In this document: positions 36,720-45,533 of the stretch, one piece after another
How positions within the stretch are numbered: the first letter of the stretch is position 1
Layout of the letters: each line of letters opens with the position of its first letter
Origin: Methylocystis echinoides
GTDB lineage: Bacteria > Pseudomonadota > Alphaproteobacteria > Rhizobiales > Beijerinckiaceae
Assembly: GCF_027923385.1 (NCBI RefSeq)
Contig: NZ_BSEC01000001.1
Location: 756,501-820,500 of the forward strand
Direction of reading: 5' to 3'
DNA length: 64,000 bases
The notes under the pieces: model-generated
What the model saw: only the letters and a program-made list of their open reading frames with translations
Told to the model about the DNA's origin: nothing
The model's database searches: none
Position numbers and translations under genes: made by a program

Positions 36720-37571
36720 ATGAGCGAACCCGACCCCATCGACGAACCCGACGTCATCGACATTGCAAACCCGCAGGGCGGCCCGCCCTGGCGCATCGCC
36801 CGGCGCCTGCGCGCGACGGCGCCCCGCGGCGACGGGGGACCGGGCCTCGTCTGGCTCGGCGGATTCGCCTCGGATATGGCCTCCACCAAAGCCGGCTATC
36901 TCGACGACTGGGCGCGCGAGCGGGGCCGGTCTTTCACGCGGTTCGACTATTCGGGTCACGGCGCCTCGGGAGGCGACTTTGCGCAGGGCTGCATCGGCGA
37001 CTGGCTGGCGCAGGCGGAGGGCGTCTTTCTCCATTCCACCCGGGGGCCGCAGATTCTCGTCGGCAGCTCCATGGGCGGGTGGATCGCCCTGCTGCTCGCG
37101 AAGCGCCTCGCCGAAAAGGGCGAACAGGCCCGCCTCGCCGGACTCGTGCTGCTCGCCCCGGCGGTGGATTTCACCGAAGAGCTGATCTGGAAAAATCTCG
37201 ACGAGGCGGCGCGGCGCGACATCATGGAGAAGGGCTTCTGGGCGCGCGCCTCGCAATATTCGCCCGATCCCACGCCCATCACCCGCCGCCTGATCGAGGA
37301 CGGCCGCAACCATCTGCTGCTCGGCGGCGTCATCCGCGCCCATGCGCCCGTGCATATTCTGCAAGGCATGGCGGACCCCGACGTGCCCTGGCGCCACGCG
37401 CTGACGCTGGTCGAGCGCCTTTCGGCCGACCCGGTGACATTGACCTTCATCGCCGATGGCGATCACCGGCTCTCACGAGAGCAGGACCTCGCTCAGCTCG
37501 GCGCCGCCGTCGAGCTGATGAGCGCCCCCCCGGTCGGGCAGCCGCCGCGCGATCTTTTTTCGGCGCGGTAG
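36720..37571 (+). CDS. Alpha/beta-hydrolase fold protein
   Basis: 283 residues from ATG 36720, six codons after an earlier ATG. The nucleophile elbow GSSMGG follows the ILV strand at about residue 109, with a probable acid in DPDVPW and base in [10 protein letters not shown] near 256. The N-terminal [24 protein letters not shown] resembles ABHD10-type acyl-protein thioesterase and serine hydrolases. Cytoplasmic, substrate unknown. It is read in the same direction as metX but 158 bp before it, with an operator-like palindrome in between. Confidence 0.86.
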   Translation: MSEPDPIDEPDVIDIANPQGGPPWRIARRLRATAPRGDGGPGLVWLGGFASDMASTKAGYLDDWARERGRSFTRFDYSGHGASGGDFAQGCIGDWLAQAEGVFLHSTRGPQILVGSSMGGWIALLLAKRLAEKGEQARLAGLVLLAPAVDFTEELIWKNLDEAARRDIMEKGFWARASQYSPDPTPITRRLIEDGRNHLLLGGVIRAHAPVHILQGMADPDVPWRHALTLVERLSADPVTLTFIADGDHRLSREQDLAQLGAAVELMSAPPVGQPPRDLFSAR

Positions 37572-37690
37572 GCCTTCCGCCCCCGGCGCTTTGGGCGGCT
37601 TTCGGCGTGTCCCGTCAGCGCGCGGCGGCGCAGCCGGCGAAACCCGCCGCAGGTCGGGCCTTGACAGGGCAGGCCTGCGCAATGATGTTG

Positions 37691-37718
37691 CCGAACAATT
37701 CGTTCGGCATATCGAACG
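37691..37718 (+). promoter_or_regulatory. Overlapping palindromes upstream of metX
   Basis: CCGAACAATTCGTTCGG (37691-37707) is a near-perfect 17-bp palindrome, and CGTTCGGCATATCGAACG (37701-37718) has perfect 6-bp arms that share its right half. Three GAAC/GTTC half-sites therefore lie 11-12 bases apart. A TTGACA at 37661 gives a possible -35 region. They could be an operator for a methionine or SAH regulator, or alternative hairpins in the leader. No SAM-II riboswitch sequence (GCUAAA block) was seen. Confidence 0.45.
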
Positions 37719-37728
37719 CGAGGGCATT

Positions 37729-38952
37729 TTGACTGATCCGGAGCGGCAAGGCGACGCCGCGCTGACGCTTGTGCAGGGCGAGGCGAGGACAAACGAGGCC
37801 GGGACGAACGGCAAAACGGTCGTTTTTCCCGAGGCGGAGGCGCTCGTCACCGACGGCGGCGGCCGCATTGCGCCGCTCACGATCGGCTATGAGACCTATG
37901 GCGCGCTCAACGCCGACAAGAGCAACGCGATCCTGCTCTGCCATGCGCTGACCGGCGATCAATACGCCGCGGGCGTCCATCCCGTGACCGGCAAGCCCGG
38001 CTGGTGGGAGGCCATGGTCGGCCCCGGAAAGCCGTTCGACACGGAGCGCTACTTCATCATCTGCTCCAATGTCGTCGGCGGCTGCATGGGCACGACCGGC
38101 CCCGCCTCGATCAATCCGGCGACCGGGAAGCCCTATGGGCTCGATTTCCCGGTCGTGACCATCCGCGACATGGTGCGCGCGCAGGCGATGCTCGTCGATC
38201 ATCTCGGCGTCGACACGCTGTTTTGCGTCGCCGGCGGATCGATGGGCGGCATGCAGGTGCTGCAATGGGCGGCGAGCTACCCCGAACGGGTGTTCTCGGC
38301 CATGCCCATCGCCACGGCGGCCAAGCATTCCGCGCAAAACATCGGCTTCAACGAGGTTGGCCGGCAGGCGGTGATGGCCGATCCGGACTGGCGCGCCGGC
38401 CGCTATCTCGAACAGGGCGTGCGCCCCGAGAAGGGTCTCGCGGTGGCGCGCATGTCGGCGCACATCACCTATCTTTCGGAGGCCGCGCTGCAACGCAAGT
38501 TCGGCCGCAAATTGCAGGACCGCTCGGCGCCGACCTTCTCCTTCGACGCGGACTTTCAGGTCGAGAACTATCTGCGCTATCAGGGCCTCGCCTTCGTCGA
38601 GCGCTTCGACGCCAATTCCTATCTCTTCGTCACCCGCGCCTGCGACTATTTCGACCTCGCCGCGGACTACAACGGCTCGCTGGCGCAGGCGTTCAGGGAT
38701 ACGAAGACGCGCTTCTGCGTCGTCGCCTTCGATTCCGACTGGCTCTATCCGACCTCGGATTCGCGCGCCATCGTCCATGCGCTGAATGCGAGCGGCGCGT
38801 CCGTGTCCTTCGTCGAGATCGAATCCGACAAGGGGCACGACGCGTTTCTCCTGCACGAGCCCATGTTCGTCGCGACGACGCGCGGCTTCCTCGAATCCGC
38901 CGGCAAGGCGCGTGGACTGCGTGGACGGACGGCGCCGGGGGTGTGCGAATGA
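37729..38952 (+). CDS. metX: Homoserine O-acetyltransferase
   Basis: 407 residues from TTG 37729 ([12 protein letters not shown]) with GAGGG ten bases upstream; an ATG at 37591 would extend into the control region. Alpha/beta-hydrolase fold. Catalytic Ser171 lies in [12 protein letters not shown], Asp in DSDWLYPT and His in [10 protein letters not shown]. The [11 protein letters not shown] and [10 protein letters not shown] blocks are the MetX acyl-CoA site. It makes O-acetyl- (or O-succinyl-)homoserine for methionine synthesis. Its stop overlaps the metW start (ATGA at 38949-38952). Confidence 0.96.
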   Translation: MTDPERQGDAALTLVQGEARTNEAGTNGKTVVFPEAEALVTDGGGRIAPLTIGYETYGALNADKSNAILLCHALTGDQYAAGVHPVTGKPGWWEAMVGPGKPFDTERYFIICSNVVGGCMGTTGPASINPATGKPYGLDFPVVTIRDMVRAQAMLVDHLGVDTLFCVAGGSMGGMQVLQWAASYPERVFSAMPIATAAKHSAQNIGFNEVGRQAVMADPDWRAGRYLEQGVRPEKGLAVARMSAHITYLSEAALQRKFGRKLQDRSAPTFSFDADFQVENYLRYQGLAFVERFDANSYLFVTRACDYFDLAADYNGSLAQAFRDTKTRFCVVAFDSDWLYPTSDSRAIVHALNASGASVSFVEIESDKGHDAFLLHEPMFVATTRGFLESAGKARGLRGRTAPGVCE

Positions 38953-39584
38953 GCCGGATGGAAACGCCCCGGCAGGATCACCTGCTCATTGTCGACATGG
39001 TGGAGGAAGGCGCGCGCGTGCTCGACGTCGGCTGCGGCGACGGCGCGCTTCTGCAACTGCTCGCCGAACGCAAGAATGTCGACGGGCGCGGCGTCGAGCT
39101 GTCGCAGCGCGGCGTGAACGAATGCGTCGCCAAGGGCCTTTCCGTCGTTCAGGGCGACGCCGACACGGATCTGCGCGATTATCCCGACGACGGATTCGAT
39201 TACGTGATCCTGTCGCAGACGCTGCAGGCGACGCGCCACCCGCGCGACGCCTTGCAGAACATGCTGCGCATTGGCCGGCGCGCCATCGTCTCGCTTCCCA
39301 ACTTCGGCTATTGGCGCGTGCGCGCGCAGCTCGTCTTTCGGGGACGCATGCCGGTGACGGGCAATCTCTCCTATAGCTGGCACGACACACCCAATATCCA
39401 TCTGTGCACGATCCGCGATTTCGTGGAGCTCGTCGACGCGCTCGGCGCGCGCATCGAGCGCGGCGTCGCCCTCGATCGCGCCGGCGCGCCGATCCGCGTC
39501 AATGCGCCATGGTGGGTCTGGAACCTGCTCGGCGAACAGGCGGTCTTCCTGCTCGCGCGCGACGGCGAGCCGCCGCAGCCCTGA
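38949..39584 (+). CDS. metW: Methionine biosynthesis protein MetW
   Basis: 211 residues, class I methyltransferase fold. The SAM-site-like [18 protein letters not shown] (about 26-43) and [15 protein letters not shown] follow the MetW pattern, and the C-terminal NVRINAP...[17 protein letters not shown] matches. It works with MetX, and the ATGA coupling of the two genes supports a complex or coordinated expression; its exact role (stimulating MetX or methionine production) is known only in part. Start ATG 38949 overlaps the metX stop. The gap after it (39585-39862) shows no gene. Confidence 0.94.
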   Translation: MSRMETPRQDHLLIVDMVEEGARVLDVGCGDGALLQLLAERKNVDGRGVELSQRGVNECVAKGLSVVQGDADTDLRDYPDDGFDYVILSQTLQATRHPRDALQNMLRIGRRAIVSLPNFGYWRVRAQLVFRGRMPVTGNLSYSWHDTPNIHLCTIRDFVELVDALGARIERGVALDRAGAPIRVNAPWWVWNLLGEQAVFLLARDGEPPQP

Positions 39585-39862
39585 TCCATTCGCGCCGCCG
39601 CGTCCCACATTGTGAGAAGCAAAGCGATCAGCGCCGCATGACGGCTCTGCATCGCGTCGCGTCACACGCCCTGACGGGCAGGGCGGGGGGCGCACATGCG
39701 ACGGTTTGTCCCGTGCGCTCGCCTTTCGCCGAACGGACATTCGCGTTAGCCTTTGTCAAATAGCCGAGGAGCGCCATTGCATTTGAGCTGGCGGCTCAGG
39801 CTGAAAAACAGCTTCGCACCAAGATCGGCGTCGCGACTGGTTCGCGAAAAGGGGGTTGTGGA

Positions 39863-40669
39863 GTGTCCACTGAGACGAGCGACATTGCGCTGAGCCTCAC
39901 GGCGCCGCGCAAGGCCCGCGCCAATCGCGGCGCCGGCCGCGTGACCGCGGCCGAGCCGCCTGCGCTGCGCGATCTGCCGCTGTTTTCCGTCCTCGACGAG
40001 GCGCTTCTCGCGCGGTTGACGCTGGAGGCCAAGGTCGAAACCTATTCGGATGGCGCCGTCATTTTCCGACAGGGCGATCCGGTCGCGGCGGTGGTCGTCG
40101 TCCTGCGCGGCTTCGCCAAGATCCTGCGCATCGCCGCCAATGGCGACGAGACGCTGATCGGCGTGCGCTCGAATGGCGAAACGGTCGGCGAGCCGCCGAT
40201 GCATGCGAATGAGAGCTATCACGTTTCAGCGGAGGCGGTGGGGTCGACGACGGTCGTGAAATTTCCGGCCGCGCGCTTCACGCGCCTCATGCGGGAGTCG
40301 CCCGCGCTTTTCGTCGCGATGGTTCAGGACGGCAAGGACAAGATCGCCGCGCTGGTGACAGAGATCGAGTCGCTCAAGGCGCAGAACGCCGATCAGCGAC
40401 TGGCGAATTTCATCCTGTCGCTATGCCCGCCGGGCGTCGAGCAATGCCGCTTCCGCCTGCCTTACGACAAGCGCCTCATCGCGCAGCAACTCGGCGTGAA
40501 GCAGGAGACGCTGTCGCGCGCTTTCGCCAAGCTGCGTGACCATGGCGTGCGCACGGAGACGCGCGAGGTGCTGATCGAAAGCGTCTCGCGGCTGGTCGGC
40601 CAGTGCGGGCAGCTTGGCCGGAGCGCGCGCCTGCCGTCGGAGAGCCGCCGCCGCGAAAACGCCGCCTGA
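39863..40669 (+). CDS. Crp/Fnr-family transcriptional regulator
   Basis: 268 residues from GTG 39863 (GGGGG upstream). A cyclic-nucleotide-binding-like beta barrel (about 35-155, with RQGDPVAAVVVVLRGFAKIL and ANGDETLIG) precedes a helical dimer segment and the winged helix KRLIAQQLGVKQETLSRAFAKLRDHGV (about 210-236). There is no N-terminal cysteine cluster, so it is not a [4Fe-4S] FNR; the glycine-rich pocket residues of cAMP-CRP are also poorly kept. It may sense NO or another ligand, as Dnr-type proteins do. Context gives no target. Confidence 0.88.
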   Translation: MSTETSDIALSLTAPRKARANRGAGRVTAAEPPALRDLPLFSVLDEALLARLTLEAKVETYSDGAVIFRQGDPVAAVVVVLRGFAKILRIAANGDETLIGVRSNGETVGEPPMHANESYHVSAEAVGSTTVVKFPAARFTRLMRESPALFVAMVQDGKDKIAALVTEIESLKAQNADQRLANFILSLCPPGVEQCRFRLPYDKRLIAQQLGVKQETLSRAFAKLRDHGVRTETREVLIESVSRLVGQCGQLGRSARLPSESRRRENAA

Positions 40670-40738
40670 GGCGACGCGCTCTTGTCAATTTCGCCGCGCT
40701 AGCCGAAAACACCCGCGTCAGCCGCGGGAGAATCGGCG

Positions 40739-41095
40739 TTGTCAAAGAGTGACGTCAGGATCGTTGTTTGCGTCTCGTGCCGTGACGCCGGGGACCCGGA
40801 TCGCCGTCCGGGCGAAGCCTTCCTCGCGGCCCTGCGGGCGAGGCTGGCCGAGCGCGCGCTCGATCTGACGGCCGATCAGGTGGAATGTCTCGCCGTGTGC
40901 AAGCGCCCCGCGACCATCGCGCTCGCGGGCCAGGGCAAATGGACCTATGTGATCGGCGATCTGACCCCCGCCGCCGTCGACGACGTCATCGACTCGGCGC
41001 TGCGTTTCGCCGAGAGCGAGAATGGCATCGTCGCCTGGAAGGACCGGCCGGTCTGTTTTCGAAAAGGCGTCGTCTCGCGCACGCCGCCGCTCTGA
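40739..41095 (+). CDS. DUF1636-like cysteine-motif protein
   Basis: 118 residues from a TTG start (no ATG precedes the conserved IVVCVSC block). Four cysteines lie in VCVSCRD and ECLAVCKRP, spaced like a thioredoxin-fold [2Fe-2S] ferredoxin, the pattern of DUF1636 (often seen near cobalamin or metal genes). The C-terminal WKDRPVCFRKGVVSRTPPL is also family-like. Function unknown; electron transfer or metal delivery is possible. It follows the Crp/Fnr gene by 69 bp on the same strand. Confidence 0.82.
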   Translation: MSKSDVRIVVCVSCRDAGDPDRRPGEAFLAALRARLAERALDLTADQVECLAVCKRPATIALAGQGKWTYVIGDLTPAAVDDVIDSALRFAESENGIVAWKDRPVCFRKGVVSRTPPL

Positions 41096-41106
41096 CGCAG
41101 CGGCAG

Positions 41107-41206
41107 GGCCCCCTCTCCGGCTGCGCGGGAGAGGGAGCGCATTCTGTCCTTCCGCGCTGATCGCGCGTGTGCCCTCGCCCGAAAAGTCGGGGAGGGACAG
41201 GGCGGG
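41107..41206. repeat. C/G-rich intergenic repeat before ppa
   Basis: CCCTCTCC...GGAGAGGG hairpin arms followed by CGCATTCTGTCCTTCCGCGCTGATCG and GTCGGGGAGGGACAGGG. It resembles the diverged repeat at 15890 and fills most of the gap between two convergent genes. Confidence 0.5.
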
Positions 41207-41224
41207 AGCCTGACGGCGCGCCCT

Positions 41225-41761
41225 TTACTTCTTCCCCGTCTTCGCGCGCTCGATCGCCGCGGTGATCAGGTCGCGCGCAGCGGCGGCGTCGCCCCAACCG
41301 GCGACCTTGGCCCATTTGCCGGGCTCCAGATCCTTGTAATGCACGAAGAAATGTTCGATGCGCCGCCAGGTCATCTCCTGAAGGTCGGTGTATTCATGCA
41401 CGTCGGTGTAGCGCGGGGTGAGGCGCGGAGCCGGCACGGCGACAATCTTCTCGTCGCCGCCGGCTTCGTCGGTCATGCGCAGCACGCCGATGGGCCGCAC
41501 GGCGATCACGGCGCCGGGCGCGACCGGCCGCGTATTGGCGACGAGCACGTCGCAGGGGTCGCCGTCGTCGGAAAGCGTGTGCGGGATGAACCCGTAATTC
41601 CCCGGATAGCGCATGGCCGTATAGAGGAAGCGATCGACGAACAGCGTGCCGGAAGCCTTGTCGAGCTCATATTTGATCGGCTCGCCGCCGAGCGGGACCT
41701 CGACCACGACATTGACTTCATGCGGGGGATTCGCGCCGATCGGAATGGCGTCGAGACGCAT
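41225..41761 (-). CDS. ppa: Inorganic pyrophosphatase (family I)
   Basis: 178 residues. It hydrolyses PPi to drive biosynthesis. The signature [10 protein letters not shown] (about 65-74) carries the Mg2+ aspartates, and YELDK, YGFIPHT and the [13 protein letters not shown] block complete the active site. Cytoplasmic soluble enzyme of the usual 170-180 residues. Start ATG 41761 with GGAGCTTCCC upstream. Monocistronic in appearance. Confidence 0.97.
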   Translation of the reverse strand: MRLDAIPIGANPPHEVNVVVEVPLGGEPIKYELDKASGTLFVDRFLYTAMRYPGNYGFIPHTLSDDGDPCDVLVANTRPVAPGAVIAVRPIGVLRMTDEAGGDEKIVAVPAPRLTPRYTDVHEYTDLQEMTWRRIEHFFVHYKDLEPGKWAKVAGWGDAAAARDLITAAIERAKTGKK

Positions 41762-41879
41762 AAGGGAAGCTCCGGTGTTTCTGGGGGGTTAAGTCTCTGG
41801 CGCGGGGCGCGCACAGGCGAAAGTTGAATCGCGGGGCGCGCCTATATCCCACCATTCGGCCGCGGGCGCCAGCCGGCGA

Positions 41880-42767
41880 TCAGCGGTTTTCCGCCGCAGG
41901 TTCGGCCACGGCGCGCGCCGCATGTTCGGCCGCCGCCTGCATGTCTTCGGTCGCCAATGGGCCGACCAGCGCAAAGGCGAAGCCCCCGGCGCGCCATTCG
42001 ATGGCCGTCACGCCCGCGCCGGTTCGCGGCGGCGGGGCGGGGCCGGCGGCCTCGGCGCGCTCGAAATAGAGCCCGACGCGCGCGCCGTCGGCGCGTTCAT
42101 AGAGCAGCAATCCGGCCGGCGCCGCGACTCCCGGCGCGACGCGGCCGCCCATCAGCCGCAGCCCCAGATCGGCGAGGTCGGGCGTGACCGCGAAGCCGAC
42201 CCGCTCCTTCAGCCAGGCGACCAGCTCGCCGCGACGTGAAATGTCGATCTCCACCGGGCGTGGGTCCGAGACATAGGTCCCGTAGGTCAGCGCCGCGCGG
42301 CCGGCGTAATTTTGCGTGAACTGCGCGGCGATCGGCGGATGCGGCGTCTCGCCCCGGCTGGCGAAGACCAGCGCCGCGAGGCCCGCCACGGCGGCGCCGG
42401 TCAGCAGCGTCAACAGGGTGGAAAGCAGCGCCTGACGGCGCCGGTTGGCGCGAATCTCGTCGAGCCGCTGCGCGGGACGCGACGCGCCCGGCCGGCCCCA
42501 ATGGATCGCGCCGGTCTCGATCGGCCCCTGCGCCGGCGCCGGCGCGCGCGCGGCGGCGTCCTTGAGCGAGAGCGGCGGAATTTCATGCGCGACAGGCTCG
42601 AACGCCGCGCGCAGCGCCGCATTCTGCCGCCGCCAGCCCTCGACCAGCGCCGCATGTTCGGGATGCTGCAGCAGATGATCCTCGATCCGGCGCCGCCGCT
42701 CGGCGTCCAGCTCGCCGTCGACCAGGGCGTGGAGGTCGGATTCCTCGATGCGCGGGGCGGAGGCCAA
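41880..42767 (-). CDS. Putative anti-sigma factor, membrane-anchored
   Basis: 295 residues. The N-terminal SDLHALVDGELDAERRRRIEDHLLQHPEHAAL (about 9-40) is the anti-sigma-domain helix pattern, but it has no HxxxCxxC zinc motif. A single transmembrane helix (STLLTLLTGAAVAGLAALVFA, about 115-135) leads to a periplasmic domain that ends ATEDMQAAAEHAARAVAEPAAENR. It begins 8 bp after the sigma-like gene stop and would hold that sigma factor at the membrane until a periplasmic signal arrives. The signal is unknown. Confidence 0.84.
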   Translation of the reverse strand: MASAPRIEESDLHALVDGELDAERRRRIEDHLLQHPEHAALVEGWRRQNAALRAAFEPVAHEIPPLSLKDAAARAPAPAQGPIETGAIHWGRPGASRPAQRLDEIRANRRRQALLSTLLTLLTGAAVAGLAALVFASRGETPHPPIAAQFTQNYAGRAALTYGTYVSDPRPVEIDISRRGELVAWLKERVGFAVTPDLADLGLRLMGGRVAPGVAAPAGLLLYERADGARVGLYFERAEAAGPAPPPRTGAGVTAIEWRAGGFAFALVGPLATEDMQAAAEHAARAVAEPAAENR

Positions 42768-42775
42768 GGCGCCGA

Positions 42776-43270
42776 CTATTTCACGACGCGCAGATGCGAC
42801 ACCGGGCGGCGCGCGCCGACGTCCGGCGAATGGAGCCCGTCCAGCGCAAGCGCGGCGCGGGCGCGCATCAGCCGGCTCAGCAGCGCCTCGCGCGGCGTGG
42901 CGAGAATGCGGGCGGCCGAATCGTATCCAAGCCCCTCCAGCGACACCAGCAGCAGCGCGGCGCGATCGTCGAACGGCAGCTCGGCGAGCGCATGGACGAT
43001 GGGCGGATGGCGCGGGGCCGGGCGCGACGCCGGACCGAGCCGCTTTGCGGCCATTGCGGTGAGCGCGGCATAGGCCTCGATCCTCGCCTCGGCGAGATCG
43101 GCGGGGCGCAGCTCCTTCGCCCGAATGCGGGCGCCGACGCTTTGCAGCGCGCCCTGAACCAGATCATCCGCAAGCGCATGGCCGGCGCCGGCGGCGAGCG
43201 CCCGCGAATAGCGGCGCAAAGCGGGAACGATCCCGCCAAGTCCCTCGAGGATCTCGGCTTTCCTGGACAT
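42776..43270 (-). CDS. ECF-type RNA polymerase sigma factor (divergent)
   Basis: 164 residues. Region 2 reads VPALRRYSRALAAGAGHALADDLVQGALQSVGAR (about 15-48), like ECF sigma factors, and region 4 is LPFDDRAALLLVSLEGLGYDSAARILATPREALLSRLMRARAAL (about 98-141). It lacks several usual acidic residues of region 2 and is short, so it may be a divergent or weak sigma factor. Just upstream of and probably co-transcribed with its anti-sigma partner. No other members of a regulon can be seen here. Confidence 0.82.
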   Translation of the reverse strand: MSRKAEILEGLGGIVPALRRYSRALAAGAGHALADDLVQGALQSVGARIRAKELRPADLAEARIEAYAALTAMAAKRLGPASRPAPRHPPIVHALAELPFDDRAALLLVSLEGLGYDSAARILATPREALLSRLMRARAALALDGLHSPDVGARRPVSHLRVVK

Positions 43271-43445
43271 GCGCGGCCCGTTGAGAAGGCGTTCGCCCGC
43301 TATTAGTGGCGTTTCCTATGAAATGATAGGACAAAAGGCGGCAAATGGCCACAGGCGGCGGACAGAAGTTTTTGCCGAAGCGGCGCAGGGTTTTCTTTGG
43401 GCGCAATCCACGCTAAAGGGCGCGCGACCCGTTTACGACAAAATC

Positions 43446-44318
43446 ATGGACGCCCCGATGACACAGCAAGACGCGCCCGCCGCTCCTTTCGCCGGAATCC
43501 TCGCGGGCAAGAAGGGCCTCATTCTGGGCGTCGCCAATAATCGCTCGATCGCCTGGGGCATCGCCAGGGCCTGCGCCAACGCCGGCGCCGAGCTGGCGCT
43601 GACCTATCAGATCGAGGCGCTGGAGAAGCGCGTGCGTCCGCTCGCCGCCGAGCTCGGCGCGACGGTCGTCGGCCGCTGCGACGTCGCCGAGCCGGAGACC
43701 ATCGACGCGGTCTTCGCCGAGGTCGAGAAGCTGTGGGGCAAGATCGATTTCGTCGTTCATTGTCTGGCCTATTCCGACAAGGACCAGCTCGACGGCCGCT
43801 ATGTCGACACGACGCTCGACAATTTCCTCATGTCGATGAACATCTCCTGCTTCAGCTTCACGGCGATCGCGCAGCGCGCCGAAAAGCTGATGCCGGAGGG
43901 CGGCTCGCTCCTGACGCTCTCCTATTACGGCGCCGAGAAGTGGATGCCGCATTACAATGTGATGGGCGTCGCCAAGGCGGGGCTGGAGGCGTCGGTGCGC
44001 TATCTGGCGGCCGACCTCGGCGTGAAGAACATCCGCGTCAACGCCATTTCGGCGGGGCCGATCAAGACCATGGCGGCCTCGGGCATCGGCGATTTCCGCT
44101 ATATCCTGCGCTGGAACGAATATAACGCCCCGCTGCGCCGCGTCGTGACGATCGAGGAAGTGGGCGAGTCGGCGGTCTATCTGCTGTCGCCCATGTCGCG
44201 CGGCGTCTCCGGCGAAATCCTGCATGTGGACGCGGGCTATCACGTGGTCGGCATGATGAACCCCGCCGCCGCCCCGAAGATGGCCGACCTGCTGGCGCTG
44301 CTGCCGCAGGAGAAGTGA
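43446..44318 (+). CDS. fabI: Enoyl-[acyl-carrier-protein] reductase (NADH)
   Basis: 290 residues from ATG 43446; an in-frame extension to 43269 overlaps non-coding sequence. Last step of each round of fatty acid elongation. SDR fold with the NADH-binding GKKGLILGVANNRSIAWGIARA (about 22-43), CLAYSDKDQLDG and the active-site pair YYGAEKWMPHYNVMGVAKA (Tyr...Tyr-x6-Lys). The C-terminal VSGEILHVDAGYHVVGM closes the pocket. Target family of triclosan and isoniazid. The palindromic repeat at 44343 follows its stop. Confidence 0.96.
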   Translation: MDAPMTQQDAPAAPFAGILAGKKGLILGVANNRSIAWGIARACANAGAELALTYQIEALEKRVRPLAAELGATVVGRCDVAEPETIDAVFAEVEKLWGKIDFVVHCLAYSDKDQLDGRYVDTTLDNFLMSMNISCFSFTAIAQRAEKLMPEGGSLLTLSYYGAEKWMPHYNVMGVAKAGLEASVRYLAADLGVKNIRVNAISAGPIKTMAASGIGDFRYILRWNEYNAPLRRVVTIEEVGESAVYLLSPMSRGVSGEILHVDAGYHVVGMMNPAAAPKMADLLALLPQEK

Positions 44319-44342
44319 GGCGCATCACGCCTCATCCGGCAA

Positions 44343-44480
44343 CCTCATCCTGAGGAGGCCCGCAGGGCCGTCTCGAAGGATGGGCTACCTCTCATTTTTA
44401 GCGGTTGCGCCCTAAGCGCCTGACGGTTTTCCTCGTCCTTCGAGACGCGCGCTTTGCGCGCTCCTCAGGATGAGGAAATC
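44343..44480. repeat. Palindromic repeat flanking the TA module, left copy
   Basis: The outer arms CCTCATCCTGAGGAG (44343-44357) and CTCCTCAGGATGAGG (44461-44475) are perfect 15-bp inverted repeats. Inner arms GTCTCGAAGGA and TCCTTCGAGAC pair too. The same element, in the same direction, lies at 45185-45321, with the toxin-antitoxin pair between the two. A half-copy is at 22877. Confidence 0.85.
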
Positions 44481-44550
44481 CTTCTGCGGGCGTTCGGGCG
44501 ACTGATTTTTATTGCCTTCATGTACCTTTTTTGATACATAGGATTATGGG

Positions 44551-44889
44551 ATGACGCCGATCCCGCTGCGCTTCTGGCGCTCGACAGCAGGGCGCGAACC
44601 TGTGCGCGACTGGCTGAACGAACTGGCCCTCGATGACCGTCGGGTCGTCGGTCGGGACATGATGAAGGTTCAGTTCGGCTGGCCGATCGGCCTCCCCTTG
44701 TGTCGCGCCTTGAGCGGCGGGCTTTGGGAAGTCCGCTCGTCGCTACCCAGCAAGCGGGAAGCGCGCGTTCTGTTTGGCTTTTTCGGCGGCGAATTGATCG
44801 CGCTGCACGCGTTCTTCAAGAAGACGCAGCGCACGCCGCCCGAGGAACTGGCGCTTGCGCGGCAGAGACTGAGGGAGGTCGAGGGATGA
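44551..44889 (+). CDS. RelE/ParE-superfamily toxin (HigB/Gp49-like)
   Basis: 112 residues. FWRSTAGREPVRDWLNELALDDRRVVGRDMMKVQFGW followed by RALSGGLWEVRSSLPSKREARVLFGFFGGELIALHAFFKKTQRTPPEELALARQRL is the HigB/Gp49-like ribosome-dependent mRNA interferase pattern, with the conserved LWEVR and HAFFKKT blocks. Its stop overlaps the antitoxin start by 4 bp (ATGA at 44886-44889), toxin first as in higBA. The AT-rich promoter region TTTTTTGATACATAGGATTATGGG lies just upstream (about 44527-44550). Flanked by direct copies of a palindromic repeat. Confidence 0.9.
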   Translation: MTPIPLRFWRSTAGREPVRDWLNELALDDRRVVGRDMMKVQFGWPIGLPLCRALSGGLWEVRSSLPSKREARVLFGFFGGELIALHAFFKKTQRTPPEELALARQRLREVEG

Positions 44890-45176
44890 CCGAGAAGCAA
44901 AATCCGCACATCGGCTCGACCTTCGAGAGCTGGCTGGATGAGCAGGGCCTTCGCGAGGAAGTGACCGCCGCCGCGATCAAGGAAGTCATTGCCGCCCAGC
45001 TTGCCGCCGAGATGAAGAAGAAGGGCATCACCAAGGCGCGCATGGCCGAGATGATGGAAACAAGCCGCGCCCAGATCGACCGCTTGCTTGACCCGAATAA
45101 CAGCAGCGCAACGCTGGAGACGCTTGTCAGGGCGGCCAAGGTCGTCGGGCGGCAGTTGCGGCTGGAGCTTTTGTGA
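44886..45176 (+). CDS. HTH-type antitoxin of the HigB-like toxin
   Basis: 96 residues from ATG 44886. The N-terminal part (1-40) is charged and probably neutralises the toxin; the C-terminal Xre-type helix-turn-helix MKKKGITKARMAEMMETSRAQIDRLLDPNNSSATLETLVRAAKVVGRQL (about 45-93) binds DNA and would repress the pair's promoter. It overlaps the toxin gene by 4 bp. The arrangement is higBA-like, with toxin before antitoxin. Confidence 0.92.
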   Translation: MTEKQNPHIGSTFESWLDEQGLREEVTAAAIKEVIAAQLAAEMKKKGITKARMAEMMETSRAQIDRLLDPNNSSATLETLVRAAKVVGRQLRLELL

Positions 45177-45184
45177 TCTCCAGC

Positions 45185-45321
45185 CCTCATCCTGACGAGG
45201 CCAAGGGCCGTCTCGAAGGACGGGCGACATCCACGTTTCCAGCCGCTGCATCCTCCGGTTCTGACGACTTTCCTCGTCCTTCGAGACGCGCGCTTTGCGC
45301 GCTCCTCAGGATGAGGAAATC
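45185..45321. repeat. Palindromic repeat flanking the TA module, right copy
   Basis: Same direction and layout as the copy at 44343-44480: CCTCATCCTGACGAG (45185-45199) and CTCCTCAGGATGAGG (45302-45316), inner GTCTCGAAGGA and TCCTTCGAGAC. The right halves (from CCTCGTCCTTCGAGACGCG through GAGGAAATCC) are almost identical between copies; the central loops differ. Confidence 0.85.
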
Positions 45322-45533
45322 CTCCTGCCGGAATTCCAGGTTCTGACGGCAAACCCCGCTTCACTCGAAATAATTTTTGTCAATCTTTCTGATTACAAAC
45401 GTCTCTTCAACTCGGCATCCAGCGCGTCTTGATCGATGACGCCGTCCACGCCGTCGTCACCGCTTCGACCGGGAGCATCAGTGATTGGTAATCGGGAAAA
45501 CCGGTTTTGAAATGAGCAGAGCAGCGAGGGGGC
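45322..45533. other. Gene-free stretch after the TA module
   Basis: No supported gene. It is lower in GC than its surroundings (for example AATAATTTTTGTCAATCTTTCTGATTACAAACG at about 45370-45402). A minus-strand frame ending DGVIDQDALDAELKRRL with a stop near 45390 could be the tail of a lost gene, but has no start. Confidence 0.35.

Noticed and set aside
37572..37728. SAM-II riboswitch expected before metX
   Set aside because: The conserved A-rich GCUAAA block and helix pattern were not found; only palindromic half-sites are present.
44527..45176. Prophage remnant because of Gp49-like toxin similarity
   Set aside because: No integrase, structural or other phage gene is nearby; the pair is an ordinary TA module.
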